From the NCBI RefSeq assembly GCF_023657595.1, contig NZ_CP098323.1, positions 4,240,001-4,304,000 on the forward strand: a stretch of DNA of 64,000 nucleotides, written 5' to 3'. Each line of letters begins with the position of its first letter. The first letter of the stretch is position 1. The notes beneath the pieces were generated by a model. That model saw only the letters and a program-made list of their open reading frames with translations, ran no database searches and was not told where the DNA came from. The DNA is from Cytobacillus firmus (GTDB lineage Bacteria; Bacillota; Bacilli; Bacillales; Cytobacillaceae). Below, piece after piece: positions 44,427 through 53,486 of the stretch. The translations under genes were made by a program, and so were the position numbers.

Positions 44427-45395
44427 ATGAAATTCAAGTCTTTACTTGCCATTCTTTCAGTTTTCACAATCTTGTTCCTGGCAGCCTGCGGGAATAGCAG
44501 CGAACAGGATGAGAAAGCCGATAAGGAAAAAGAAGGAACTAAAACAGAAGATACTAGCTATACAATTGAGCATGCAATGGGGACAACCAAGCTTGATAAA
44601 GCACCTGAAAAAGTAGTCATTTTGACAAACGAAGGTACTGAAGCATTACTTTCCATGGGGGTTACTCCAGTTGGTGCCGTTCAGTCCTGGACTGGCGATC
44701 CGTGGTATGACCATATCGCTGATGATATGAAAGATGTTCAGGTTGTTGGTACAGAAAGTGAAGTAAATGTAGAAGCAATCGCAGCGCTGCAGCCGGACCT
44801 TATTATCGGCAACAAGATGCGCCAGGAAAAAATCTATGATCAATTAAATGACATTGCTCCTACTGTCTTTGCTGAAACATTGCGCGGAGACTGGAAGGAA
44901 AATTTCGAGCTTTACGCAAAAGCAATCAATAAAGAAGAAGAAGGCAAAAAAGTCCTTGCTGATTATGACAGCCGCATCGAAGAAATTAAAACGGGCCTTG
45001 GTGATAAATTAGACCAGGAAGTTTCCATTGTCCGCTTCATGGCTGGGGATGTCCGCATCTACCATAAAGACTCCTTCTCAGGCGTCATTCTTGACCAAAT
45101 TGGACTTGCGCGTCCGGAAAGCCAGAATGTTGATGACTTCGCTGAAAAGAATGCTACGAAAGAGCGCATTCCTGCCATGGATGGAGATGTATTATTCTAC
45201 TTCACATATGAAACAGGGGATGGCGAAGCAAATAAACTTGCTAAAGAATGGATTGAAGATCCATTATTCAAAAACCTTAAAGTAGCTCAGGAAGGCAATG
45301 TACATGAAGTAAGCGACACCATCTGGAATACTGCCGGAGGCGTTATTGCTGCTAACCTGCTATTGGATGACATTGAGAAATACCTTGTGAAGTAA
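44427..45395 (+). CDS. Siderophore-binding lipoprotein (YfiY/FhuD type)
   Basis: A 322-residue lipoprotein of the iron-siderophore binding family (PeriplaBP_2). The signal peptide ends in the lipobox LFLAACG. Conserved helices and the binding-cleft motif (EKVVILTNEGTEALLSMGV, LQPDLIIGNKM) are present. It delivers ferric siderophore to the divergent FecCD permeases. ATG 44427 follows GGAGGAG; five residues upstream in frame are unlikely. Resembles B. subtilis YfiY. Confidence 0.92.
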   Translation: MKFKSLLAILSVFTILFLAACGNSSEQDEKADKEKEGTKTEDTSYTIEHAMGTTKLDKAPEKVVILTNEGTEALLSMGVTPVGAVQSWTGDPWYDHIADDMKDVQVVGTESEVNVEAIAALQPDLIIGNKMRQEKIYDQLNDIAPTVFAETLRGDWKENFELYAKAINKEEEGKKVLADYDSRIEEIKTGLGDKLDQEVSIVRFMAGDVRIYHKDSFSGVILDQIGLARPESQNVDDFAEKNATKERIPAMDGDVLFYFTYETGDGEANKLAKEWIEDPLFKNLKVAQEGNVHEVSDTIWNTAGGVIAANLLLDDIEKYLVK

Positions 45396-45506
45396 TGCAA
45401 AACTTGTGATTGCGCTCCCATAATACCCCCTCTTTTATGAGAGCTCAAATATATATTAAATTCGGCGCCTGCCTAACAGACTCGAGTGGTCAGGCACCGG
45501 AGCTTA

Positions 45507-45541
45507 ATAAAAAAGGAACCTGACCCAGGTTCCTTTTTTAT
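45507..45541 (+). terminator. Terminator of the siderophore-binding protein gene
   Basis: AAAAAAGGAACCT pairs with AGGTTCCTTTTTT around a four-base loop. Confidence 0.9.
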
Positions 45542-45662
45542 TTGCCCTCACTATCTTCTTAAAGTTCCCCGACACCTAAACCTTTTTTTATTGCCTTCCA
45601 TTCATAAGTTTTCCAAAACCGGCAACAATAAGCGTAATGCCGAAAATGATGGTGATTTACCT

Positions 45663-47156
45663 ATGAGAAAATGGTTGAAGAATAAACGGATTAAAGAGGA
45701 TATAGAGCATAAGGAATGGGAGCAATCCTTCATTAAATCCAAAGACTTTAAAAAAATCTTTTATTATAACCAAAAAACGAATGTGCGTTTTGGACTTACT
45801 TTCATGGCTACATTAATCGATGAAAATATTATTCAGGATGGTATTCTCCCTAATCTGCTCGAAGACGAATTCCGGGAAATCGAGGACATTAAACAGCTTG
45901 TCCCTGTGGCTGATGTGCAGATTTGCGACGACCCTTCTTTAATTGAACAAAAGCTGATGAATGGATACGTCATGCTGACAATTGAGACAGAGCTCAAACA
46001 TTTCGGCTTTATAGCTGCGCAAAAAGAAATAGTCAGAGGTCTAAGCCAGCCTGAGGTTGAGTTTTCTGTTATCGGGCCTAAGGAAGCCTTTGTAGAATCG
46101 ATGGGCCAAAATTTAAATTTAATCCGGAAACGTCTGCCCGTAAAAGAACTGATCATTGAAGAATTCACACTGGGAAGCCTGTCAAAGACTTCAGTCGCAA
46201 TTCTTTATATGGAAAATATCACGAATGAGGATAATGTAAACACTGTCAGGCAGAGACTTAAGAACGTACAGTTTGATGCCATCACAGACAGTTCTTATAT
46301 TGTCCAGCTGATTAGCGATAACTCCAATTCCCCTTTCCCGCAGCTGCTTGATACTGAGCGGCCTGACAGGGTCGCGGGGATTTTGGCAGAGGGAAAAATC
46401 GCAATTGTGGTTGACGGTTCACCCCATGTATTAATAACGCCAACCACCCTCGTTGAGTTTTTCAGCTCTTTTGAAGATTATTTTTTAAATTATATTTTAT
46501 CTTCGTTTTTCCGGCTTATCCGCTTGTTTGCGGTTGCGTTTTCTATTCTGATTACACCTATTTATGTAGCAACTCTTTCATATCATTATGAATTGATTCC
46601 AAAGGATTTGATGAGTACCTTAATCACATCAAGGCGGGAGATTCCACTTCCTCCTATTCTTGAAGCGCTGTTTTTAGAGCTTACGATTGAATTGCTTCGC
46701 GAGGCTGGAGCACGTCTTCCGACGAAGGTCGGCCAGACAATCGGTATCGTGGGAGGAATTGTAATAGGAACTGCATCAGTAGAAGCAGGCCTGACGAGTA
46801 ACGTCCTGCTAATTATTGTAGCCCTTGCAGCTCTCGCTTCCTTTACAACACCTGTATACAGGATGGGCAATACGATTCGTTTGCTTCGCTTTCCTTTTCT
46901 GTTTTTCGCAGAGTTATGGGGCCTGCTCGGAATTGTATTTTGCTTCTGTGTACTGTTGACTCATTTAACCAGGCTGACTTCACTTGGAAGGCCATTCCTT
47001 GAACCGCTCTACCCCCCTCGGGTGGTGGATATGAAGGATGCCCTTATCCGGCTTCCATTTGAAGCACAATCCAAAAGGCCGATTTTTTTAAGAACTAAAA
47101 ATCCTATCCGTTTTAACAAGAAAAAAGCAAAAAAGAAAAAAGATATTGATGAATAA
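45663..47156 (+). CDS. GerA-type germinant receptor A subunit (second operon)
   Basis: A 497-residue GerA-family protein with SPFPQLLDTERPDRVAG and SRREIPLPPILEALFLELTI in the membrane domain, paralogous to 15937-17502. The start is ATG 45663 (MRKWLKNKRIKED), with a weak GGTGAT seven bases upstream. A 59-codon in-frame extension into the preceding terminator is unlikely to be translated. First gene of a plus-strand gerABC operon; ligand unknown. Confidence 0.9.
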   Translation: MRKWLKNKRIKEDIEHKEWEQSFIKSKDFKKIFYYNQKTNVRFGLTFMATLIDENIIQDGILPNLLEDEFREIEDIKQLVPVADVQICDDPSLIEQKLMNGYVMLTIETELKHFGFIAAQKEIVRGLSQPEVEFSVIGPKEAFVESMGQNLNLIRKRLPVKELIIEEFTLGSLSKTSVAILYMENITNEDNVNTVRQRLKNVQFDAITDSSYIVQLISDNSNSPFPQLLDTERPDRVAGILAEGKIAIVVDGSPHVLITPTTLVEFFSSFEDYFLNYILSSFFRLIRLFAVAFSILITPIYVATLSYHYELIPKDLMSTLITSRREIPLPPILEALFLELTIELLREAGARLPTKVGQTIGIVGGIVIGTASVEAGLTSNVLLIIVALAALASFTTPVYRMGNTIRLLRFPFLFFAELWGLLGIVFCFCVLLTHLTRLTSLGRPFLEPLYPPRVVDMKDALIRLPFEAQSKRPIFLRTKNPIRFNKKKAKKKKDIDE

Positions 47157-47210
47157 TGAAGCAGGTATCTGCTCAGAGCCTTTTGAGATTATCATATGGA
47201 GGTGAACCAG

Positions 47211-48311
47211 ATGAAGGAACAGCCTATACCAGAGAGATTACAAATATCCCCCTTTTTAGTATTTTATATGGTCATGTCCATACAAATCGGAATTGGCGTG
47301 TTGGGTTATCAGAGGATTATTGCAATGGATGCAGGATATGATGCCTGGATATCCATTTTATTTGCCGGCGGATGCATTCATGTAATTATTTGGTTAATCT
47401 ATAAAATCTGCGAGACTGCTGGCGGTGATATTGTAACTGCACATAAATACGTTGCAGGAAACTTTATTGGCAAAGCACTCAGCGCCATTTTCATTGGCTA
47501 TTTTATCCTGTTTTCCTTAACAGTTTTAAGGACGTTTATAGAAGTCATTCAGGTTTGGATGTTTCCGGAAATCAACACCTTCTGGTTCTCCTTCGGCTTT
47601 TTGGCGCTTTGTGTATACATTATTTTTGGGGGATTTAGGACTGTCGTGGGTATCGCATTCTTCGGGCTTATTTTGCCGGCCTACCTTCTCCTTACATTTG
47701 GCTGGGCGATTAAATTCTCCAACTTTTACAATCTGCTGCCCATTTGGGATCATTCCATAAAAGAGATGCTTACAGCTTCTTATAATATGTCCCTTACTTT
47801 TATTGGGTTTGAAAGCATCATTTTTTTCTATCCTTTTATTAAAGAACCAAGGAAATCCCAGAAATGGGCTCATTTGGCCGTAATGACAACTACTCTTATA
47901 TATACAATTTTAGCCATCATTACCTTTGCCTATTTTTCCGAAGAACAGCTGTCTAAACAAATTTGGGCCAGTTTAACAATGTGGAAAATAGTGGAGATGC
48001 CCTTTGTTGAACGTTTTGAATATATTGGAATCGCCAACTGGAACTTAATCATTCTTCCTAATATATGCATATCCGTATGGATCGCCTCCCGGCTCGTTAA
48101 AAGGGTCTTTAATATCCGCCATAAAGTGGGCGTGTTTTTTGTTGTTGCCGCAGTGCAATCCATTATTACTTTTTTGGATACAAGGGAAAAAATTAATATG
48201 CTTAATGACTATGTTGGTAAAATGGGATTTATTTTTAACTTTATTTATATTCCTTTGCTTTTCGCTGCTGTCATGATAGCCAAAAAGCTAAAAAAGGGGA
48301 AAAAGAAATGA
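47211..48311 (+). CDS. GerB-type germinant receptor permease subunit (second operon)
   Basis: A 366-residue permease-like protein with about ten spans, paralogous to 14827-15924. It opens MKEQPIPERLQISPFLVF and shows the GerB pattern GIGVLGYQRIIAMDAGYDAW. GGAGGTGA gives a strong ribosome site before ATG 47211. Its end overlaps the next gene by four bases (ATGA). Confidence 0.9.
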   Translation: MKEQPIPERLQISPFLVFYMVMSIQIGIGVLGYQRIIAMDAGYDAWISILFAGGCIHVIIWLIYKICETAGGDIVTAHKYVAGNFIGKALSAIFIGYFILFSLTVLRTFIEVIQVWMFPEINTFWFSFGFLALCVYIIFGGFRTVVGIAFFGLILPAYLLLTFGWAIKFSNFYNLLPIWDHSIKEMLTASYNMSLTFIGFESIIFFYPFIKEPRKSQKWAHLAVMTTTLIYTILAIITFAYFSEEQLSKQIWASLTMWKIVEMPFVERFEYIGIANWNLIILPNICISVWIASRLVKRVFNIRHKVGVFFVVAAVQSIITFLDTREKINMLNDYVGKMGFIFNFIYIPLLFAAVMIAKKLKKGKKK

Positions 48312-49366
48312 AAAAACTGCTGCTTATCGGTCTTTTGCTGCTGCTTTCCGGCTGTGTGGACAAAGAAATACTGGATGATATTAACATTGAAGTAGGGGTT
48401 GGCTACGATTTAGCAGAGGATTCAAAAGACAAATACAGAGGGACAGTATTATTTCAGGAATTCCAGCCTGATAAAAGTGTGATTAACCAGACCTTTTCAG
48501 GGAACGGAAAACTCCGGCAAGATCTTTTACTAGATGTGACCCGGCAATCATCGGAGCCGGTAGTGACAGGCGGGTTAAAGGTGGCCGTCTTCGGACCTGA
48601 GATTTCCAAAAAGGGGATCTATGATCTGATAGATTCTTTTCAAAGAGACGCAAGTATAGGAGCACGGGTATTTGTTGCGACCTCGGAAGATAAAGCGGAA
48701 GATGTGATGAAGGGAGAGTATGGAACAAGGGGAAATTCAACTTACATTTATAACTTGATACAGCATAATATCGAGCACCGGGATATACCGAAAACCAACC
48801 TCCACATTTTATCCCGTAATTATTACGAAAAAGGGAAAGATACTTTTCTTCCCCGCCTCAAAAAGATTGGGGATGATAAAGTGGAGATCATTGGAGTTAG
48901 CCTTTTTGATCAGGATAAGGAGGTAGAAATTCTGCCTGTAAAGGATTTGTTCTTTTTTAAGCTGCTGGTTGACAAATATAGTGAAGGAAATTTCGACGTT
49001 AAATTAAAAAAAGACGATATTGCTGCTGTAAAAAGTATAAAATCCAAACATAAAATTAAGATTACTGATAATCACGCTACCATTCACATTAATATAGAAG
49101 GCATTATCCGTGAGTATACCGGCAATAAGCTAGCGTCAGAAGTGGTTGGTGACGTTGAAAAGAAGCTGGAGAGAAAGATTGAAAAGGAATGTCTCAGACT
49201 ATTGAAAATGTTTCAGGAGCTTGGGATTGATCCAGTTGGGCTGGGTCAAATTAAGAAAACGCAGCACCGGAATTTTGATTATAAAAAGTGGGAGGATGAT
49301 TATAAAACACTTGGATTTGATGTTAAATGCAATGTAACAATTGAAGAAACCGGCATTATTGAGTAA
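48308..49366 (+). CDS. GerC-type germinant receptor lipoprotein (second operon)
   Basis: A 352-residue lipoprotein with lipobox LLLSGC, followed by VDKEILDDINIEVGVGYDLA, matching Ger(x)C subunits. Coupled to gerB by the ATGA overlap. With the first ger operon the genome has at least two full receptors in this window, suggesting response to several germinants. The operon ends at the hairpin 49369-49396. Confidence 0.9.
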   Translation: MKKLLLIGLLLLLSGCVDKEILDDINIEVGVGYDLAEDSKDKYRGTVLFQEFQPDKSVINQTFSGNGKLRQDLLLDVTRQSSEPVVTGGLKVAVFGPEISKKGIYDLIDSFQRDASIGARVFVATSEDKAEDVMKGEYGTRGNSTYIYNLIQHNIEHRDIPKTNLHILSRNYYEKGKDTFLPRLKKIGDDKVEIIGVSLFDQDKEVEILPVKDLFFFKLLVDKYSEGNFDVKLKKDDIAAVKSIKSKHKIKITDNHATIHINIEGIIREYTGNKLASEVVGDVEKKLERKIEKECLRLLKMFQELGIDPVGLGQIKKTQHRNFDYKKWEDDYKTLGFDVKCNVTIEETGIIE

Positions 49367-49368
49367 GA

Positions 49369-49396
49369 GCGGGCTTTAATAAGCCCGCTCTTTCTA
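49369..49396. terminator. Terminator between the ger operon and rodA
   Basis: GAGCGGGCTT and AAGCCCGCTC pair around TAAT and serve both convergent units. Confidence 0.88.
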
Positions 49397-49397
49397 T

Positions 49398-50570
49398 TTA
49401 ATCACTAGTTGAGAACATATATTTTTTATAATGGTAGCGAATCGAGAATATCAGTCCCATGGCCAGCATATTCCCCATCAGCGAGCTTCCTCCATAGCTG
49501 ATGAAAGGAAGCGGAATGCCTGTGATAGGCAAAAGGCCGATGGTCATTCCGATATTCTGAAAGACATGGAATGTTACCATGCTGATAACACCCACACAAA
49601 TATAGGTATAGAAATTGTTCTTCGTTTCCATGCCAATCTTGGTAATATGGTAAATCAGCAGAAAGAAAAGGCTGACCACAATGCTTGCCCCTACAAAGCC
49701 AAATTCTTCACCTACAATACTGAAAATAAAGTCAGTATGGCTTTCAGGCAGGTAGACCTCCCTCGTTCCATATCCTTTCCCGCTTGTTTCACCGGACCCA
49801 ATGGCAAGGAGAGAACGTGTCAGCTGAAACCCGGTTGAACTTTGGTAATTATAGGGATCGATCCAGGAATAGATGCGCGCAAACTGATATTCCTTTACTC
49901 CCAGATACTTCTCAAGGATATCCGGATGCCATAAAACAAAATATAAAATGGTGCCTGCCAGAGCCGCTCCTGTTCCAAATATAGGGGCCAGCAGCTTCCA
50001 GCTGATTCCTGAAATGAAGATCATGCCAAGCATGATTGCCAGAAATACAAGGCTTGTCCCTAAATCGGGCTGCTGCATAACCAGCAGCAGGGGCACCATT
50101 GTTAATCCAACCAATTTAATCAGCAGCCATAAATCAGTCTGTATGGTTTTGAATTGATTTTTTTGATGATGCTCGTCAATCGTTTTGGCCAATACCAGAA
50201 TAATGAACACTTTAACAAGCTCAGCTGGCTGAAGGGATCCCATCCCAGGAACCTTGTACCATGCTTTTGCCCCATTAATGACAGGAGCTATGCTTGCTGG
50301 CGCCACAACCAGGAATCCAAGCAGTACAATGCCCAGGCCATACACATACCAGGAAATCTTCTTTAGCTGATCGGAATCCAGTGTGATTACGGCAGCGATG
50401 ATTCCTGTTCCAACGGCATACCAGACAACCTGCTTCAAAAGGAAGTTTTCTGTATATTGTCCTGTAGTCTGTGCGCTGTAAATAGATATGGCACTTACCA
50501 GGAATAGCAGCATCAATATTAATACTAAGCCCCAATCCAGCTTAGGAGGTGTATATCGATTTGAGGTCAT
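49398..50570 (-). CDS. rodA: RodA/FtsW-family SEDS glycosyltransferase
   Basis: A 390-residue SEDS protein with about ten spans, a peptidoglycan polymerase that pairs with class B PBPs during elongation. Family signatures are NGAKAWYKVPGMGSLQPAE, the catalytic-loop ESHTDFIFSIVGEE and the C-terminal PFISYGGSSL. Length and motifs fit RodA better than FtsW/SpoVE, which are also SEDS proteins; related Bacillus genomes carry several paralogues, so the exact role is inferred. A weak AAAGGAG precedes the ATG. Confidence 0.85.
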   Translation of the reverse strand: MTSNRYTPPKLDWGLVLILMLLFLVSAISIYSAQTTGQYTENFLLKQVVWYAVGTGIIAAVITLDSDQLKKISWYVYGLGIVLLGFLVVAPASIAPVINGAKAWYKVPGMGSLQPAELVKVFIILVLAKTIDEHHQKNQFKTIQTDLWLLIKLVGLTMVPLLLVMQQPDLGTSLVFLAIMLGMIFISGISWKLLAPIFGTGAALAGTILYFVLWHPDILEKYLGVKEYQFARIYSWIDPYNYQSSTGFQLTRSLLAIGSGETSGKGYGTREVYLPESHTDFIFSIVGEEFGFVGASIVVSLFFLLIYHITKIGMETKNNFYTYICVGVISMVTFHVFQNIGMTIGLLPITGIPLPFISYGGSSLMGNMLAMGLIFSIRYHYKKYMFSTSD

Positions 50571-50817
50571 GATTATTCTTCTCCTTTAAAAAACAAAACC
50601 ATTTACCTTTTAAGGCATAACGGAGCACAGTGCAAGGAATAGCATATGTACCTCACAATTATTCCTCGCTACAATATTTCATTATATTTTTTATAGAGAT
50701 AAATCACAACTTCTAAAAGCGAATGGTTATTATTTCAAATTTTTACGATTACTGAGAATGGTTATTTACAGCCATATTCAGCACAGTCTTAGATACACTA
50801 TTCGTATGCAAAAGGTA

Positions 50818-51600
50818 TTAAGACCCGGTTTTAAACTCCCCGCTGAAATATCTCACTTTTATATCATCTCTCATCCACTCGAGATTATTAGGCACCTGGG
50901 GGATGCTGTATCCGATGAAAATAGGCGTTGTAATATAGCGCGGAACAATTTTCGCGTAAATCTCCCTGCCCAGCTTGTAGAAAAACAAGTTATAACTATT
51001 GCTTGGAAAAGGGAAGGCATTCAGAATATAATGCGCGGCAGTCTGGATACATTTCGCAAAGTACGGAATATCATCCTGATCAGCAAGCTTCACATTAAAC
51101 TCATAAAAGCCGATTCTCGGGGAAGTCGATAAAGTGAACACCGTGCCGCTTTCCTCATGAATAAGGAGCCCTTCAAAATCCTGCGCCTGGATTTTTTCCT
51201 TGTAATCAATGTTTTTCAATCCCACAATCTGCATATGCGGATGGGCGATACTTCCCCCGGATAATGGCCCGTGGTTTTTGAAAAATAATACAGATTCATA
51301 TTCCCCGCTTTCTTCCATAAGCAGCCAATGTTTTAAACCAAATGAAATTAACCTGACCAAATGCTCCTCAGGGTAAACAGACAGCTCACCATCACATTGA
51401 TCCGTTTCAATCAGCACCGTCTGATAGGAGTTTTCCAGAACAGGATACTTATTTTTCAGCAAAATAATTGAATCCTCTACGGCAATGATTTCGGTCAGCT
51501 CCTCCCTTGCACAAAAAGGGCAGCTGATATCCTTATTCCGAATGCTATTAGGCTTTTGGACCCCAATCCCCGTATTAAAATGCAAATGTGTATCTGACAT
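50818..51600 (-). CDS. DUF4931 / GalT-like HIT superfamily protein
   Basis: A 260-residue protein with a zinc-type CPFCARE near residue 27 and a HIT-like AHPHMQIVGL (about residue 137), the pattern of galactose-1-phosphate uridylyltransferase-related proteins. I place it in the DUF4931 group. A nucleotidyl-transfer or hydrolase activity is possible but the substrate is unknown. No operon partner. The 247-base gap before it shows nothing I can name. Confidence 0.75.
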   Translation of the reverse strand: MSDTHLHFNTGIGVQKPNSIRNKDISCPFCAREELTEIIAVEDSIILLKNKYPVLENSYQTVLIETDQCDGELSVYPEEHLVRLISFGLKHWLLMEESGEYESVLFFKNHGPLSGGSIAHPHMQIVGLKNIDYKEKIQAQDFEGLLIHEESGTVFTLSTSPRIGFYEFNVKLADQDDIPYFAKCIQTAAHYILNAFPFPSNSYNLFFYKLGREIYAKIVPRYITTPIFIGYSIPQVPNNLEWMRDDIKVRYFSGEFKTGS

Positions 51601-51699
51601 CTCTCTGACACCTGCTTTTCTGTAATCTCTCCTTCTATATTATCATGAAACTGGGAGTAGGGTATCTGTGCCAGTTTCATGGGTGCTCTAGTCAGAAGG

Positions 51700-51925
51700 C
51701 TCATGGGGGGCGGGGAGGGAGTTCGGACATTCATCGGATTTTTCCGGGGAGTTGAGTCTGAAGTTGCACCGTGTTCGGACTCAAACTGACCGCTTCCTGC
51801 CGCTTGTGTCTGAAGTTGCACTGACTTCTGACTCAAACTGACTTTATCCTGTGGTTTGTGTCGGAAGTTGCACCGACTTCGGACTTTCACCAGACTTTTC
51901 GGGAGTTTTGTGTCGGAAGTTTCCG
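51700..51925 (-). repeat. Degenerate tandem repeat of about 65-70 bases
   Basis: Three to four imperfect copies of a unit containing GTCTGAAGTTGCAC and TTCGGACTCAAACTGAC. An AAGT...ACTT arrangement makes each unit partly palindromic. The minus frame stays open over most of it, giving a Gln/Ser-rich translation. It fills the 51601-51990 gap. No ribosome site at the start of that ORF was found. Confidence 0.75.
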
Positions 51926-51944
51926 CCAAAACTTTATCTCGTAA

Positions 51945-51983
51945 ACTAAAAGAATCAGCGGGGTAATTAATCCTCCCCGCTGA
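51945..51983 (-). terminator. Probable terminator of the YtkA-like lipoprotein gene
   Basis: AGCGGGG and CCCCGCT pair around an A/T-rich loop, followed on the minus strand by GATTCTTTT. Confidence 0.6.
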
Positions 51984-51990
51984 AAAGTAT

Positions 51991-52755
51991 TTATTGCACC
52001 GTTAATTCAGTTTCTGTGTGCTCGTGAATGTCGTCGCCTTTTTCCACATGTGTCGTGATGGTGTATGTGCCTGCATTTGTAAACTGATGGCCGGCTGTGT
52101 ATTTGCCCGGTTCTGTTTCAGACATGTTCACCCATTGAGGTGTTGCACCATTCAGCGAGATTTCAAGTTTTACTTTAGCATCCCCCAGCGGTTCCCCTTC
52201 ATTATCAACCAGGACAGATAATTGTGTTTGTTCGTTTGATTGGATTTGGTCAGGGGCCTGCAGTTCAATGGATACCTCACCGCCATGCCCGTGAGAGTGG
52301 CCTTCTTCATGGCCCTCATTTTCCTGATCATGCCCCGTTCCTGAGTCCTCCGCTTTTGCTTCACCAACTTGTATCGAAACCATTGGCATAGTATGCTGGC
52401 TTCTTGCTGTTACATGGGACTGAACATAGTAAAGGCCTTCCTCAGTAAAAGCATGATCAGCAGTATATTTACCCTCTGATCCGTGCTTTGCCTCTATCAT
52501 TTCACCGTTTTCTTTTTGTCCTTCCTGCCAGACTTCAAATTTCACCTCATCTGCATCTGTTACAGCCTCACCGCCTTGTTTAACAGTGACAGCAAGGGCT
52601 GCCTCCTCACCAGGGTTAATCGTTTCAGACACCTCGATGACAGCTTCAATGATTTGCGGCACTTCGTCTTTTTTTGCTGGCTTTTCTTCTTCAGATTGGC
52701 TGCATCCGCCAAGAACCAGTAAACCCGCCATTATGCTGAATAATATCTTTTTCAA
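51991..52755 (-). CDS. FixH/YtkA-like lipoprotein with two domains and a histidine-rich linker
   Basis: A 254-residue lipoprotein (lipobox LVLGGC) with two YtkA/FixH-like beta domains, about residues 35-135 and 155-254; the C-terminal GKYTAGHQFTNAGTYTITTH repeats the N-terminal GKYTADHAFTEEGLYYVQSH. A His-rich linker (GHDQ...EEGHSHGHGG) lies between. Such proteins occur near metal or respiratory functions, so metal binding is a reasonable but unproven guess. AGAGAGGGACATT is the region before ATG 52753-52755. Confidence 0.8.
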   Translation of the reverse strand: MKKILFSIMAGLLVLGGCSQSEEEKPAKKDEVPQIIEAVIEVSETINPGEEAALAVTVKQGGEAVTDADEVKFEVWQEGQKENGEMIEAKHGSEGKYTADHAFTEEGLYYVQSHVTARSQHTMPMVSIQVGEAKAEDSGTGHDQENEGHEEGHSHGHGGEVSIELQAPDQIQSNEQTQLSVLVDNEGEPLGDAKVKLEISLNGATPQWVNMSETEPGKYTAGHQFTNAGTYTITTHVEKGDDIHEHTETELTVQ

Positions 52756-52841
52756 TTTAATGTCCCTCTCTTTATCTATATTGTTCTTTGATAAGATAAC
52801 TATAAAAGCTATTTGTGATAAAACAATGAAATCTTTTCAAA

Positions 52842-52868
52842 AAGTAAAAGGCCCTTTCAGGCCTTTTG
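52842..52868 (-). terminator. Terminator after the TPR-like gene
   Basis: AAAAGGCC and GGCCTTTT form a stem around CTTTCA, 40 bases after the gene on the minus strand. Confidence 0.65.
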
Positions 52869-52909
52869 AGATTTAGTACAAAGGATTGCTTTTTATTATG
52901 TATTTTATA

Positions 52910-53365
52910 CTATATGGATGCAAGATCATTCAGGACCACTTTTTTGTCCTCTTCTTTGGCGATGTCTTCTGCTGCCTCGAAAGCAAGCTTTTTATACTTC
53001 TGTACATTTTCTTCATCGCCGGCTATTTGACAGGCGCGGGCCAAAGCTTCAAAGGCAAATGCCAAATCAAAGTCCCCAATTTTGTTAGAAAGACAAATTT
53101 CCAGATTTCTTTTAGCATGAAAAAGAGCAGGCTCAGCCCGGTTTAAGACTGTATATACCCTGGATATCTGCCACTCTCCCCTTGAAAGGTTAACAGGCTG
53201 ACCTGCAATTCCCCAATGATAGCGGGATGTATGTACCATATGTATCATTTCCAGGTTTTCATCTTCCGTTCTATCAGGATTCTCCATTAAGTCCCATACT
53301 TTGTTGAATAAACTGATGGCCATTTTTTTATGTTCGTCTTTTTCCATTAATACCTGCTGCACCAT
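52910..53365 (-). CDS. TPR-like helical protein of unknown function
   Basis: A 151-residue all-helical protein. The segment SRGEWQISRVYTVLNRAEPA and FEALARACQIAGDEENVQKY suggest tetratricopeptide-type helical pairs, but no clear TPR consensus can be asserted. ATG 53363-53365 is preferred because AAGGAG lies nine bases upstream and the ATG nine bases earlier overlaps that site. It is divergent from the SpoIIP-like gene. Confidence 0.7.
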   Translation of the reverse strand: MVQQVLMEKDEHKKMAISLFNKVWDLMENPDRTEDENLEMIHMVHTSRYHWGIAGQPVNLSRGEWQISRVYTVLNRAEPALFHAKRNLEICLSNKIGDFDLAFAFEALARACQIAGDEENVQKYKKLAFEAAEDIAKEEDKKVVLNDLASI

Positions 53366-53486
53366 TTCAGACATCTCCTTTTAATAGGCTCTTATAATAA
53401 ATTCGTCCAACAGCCCGATTTCCCTTTCGTCCCTTATCTTCTAATTCAACTTATCCGTCATATATTTAGAGAGTGGAGGGATTGAT

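Noticed and set aside
51495-51929. A 144-codon minus-strand frame upstream of the DUF4931 gene
   Set aside because: It is mostly the tandem repeat translated and overlaps the DUF4931 gene in another frame. No ribosome site.
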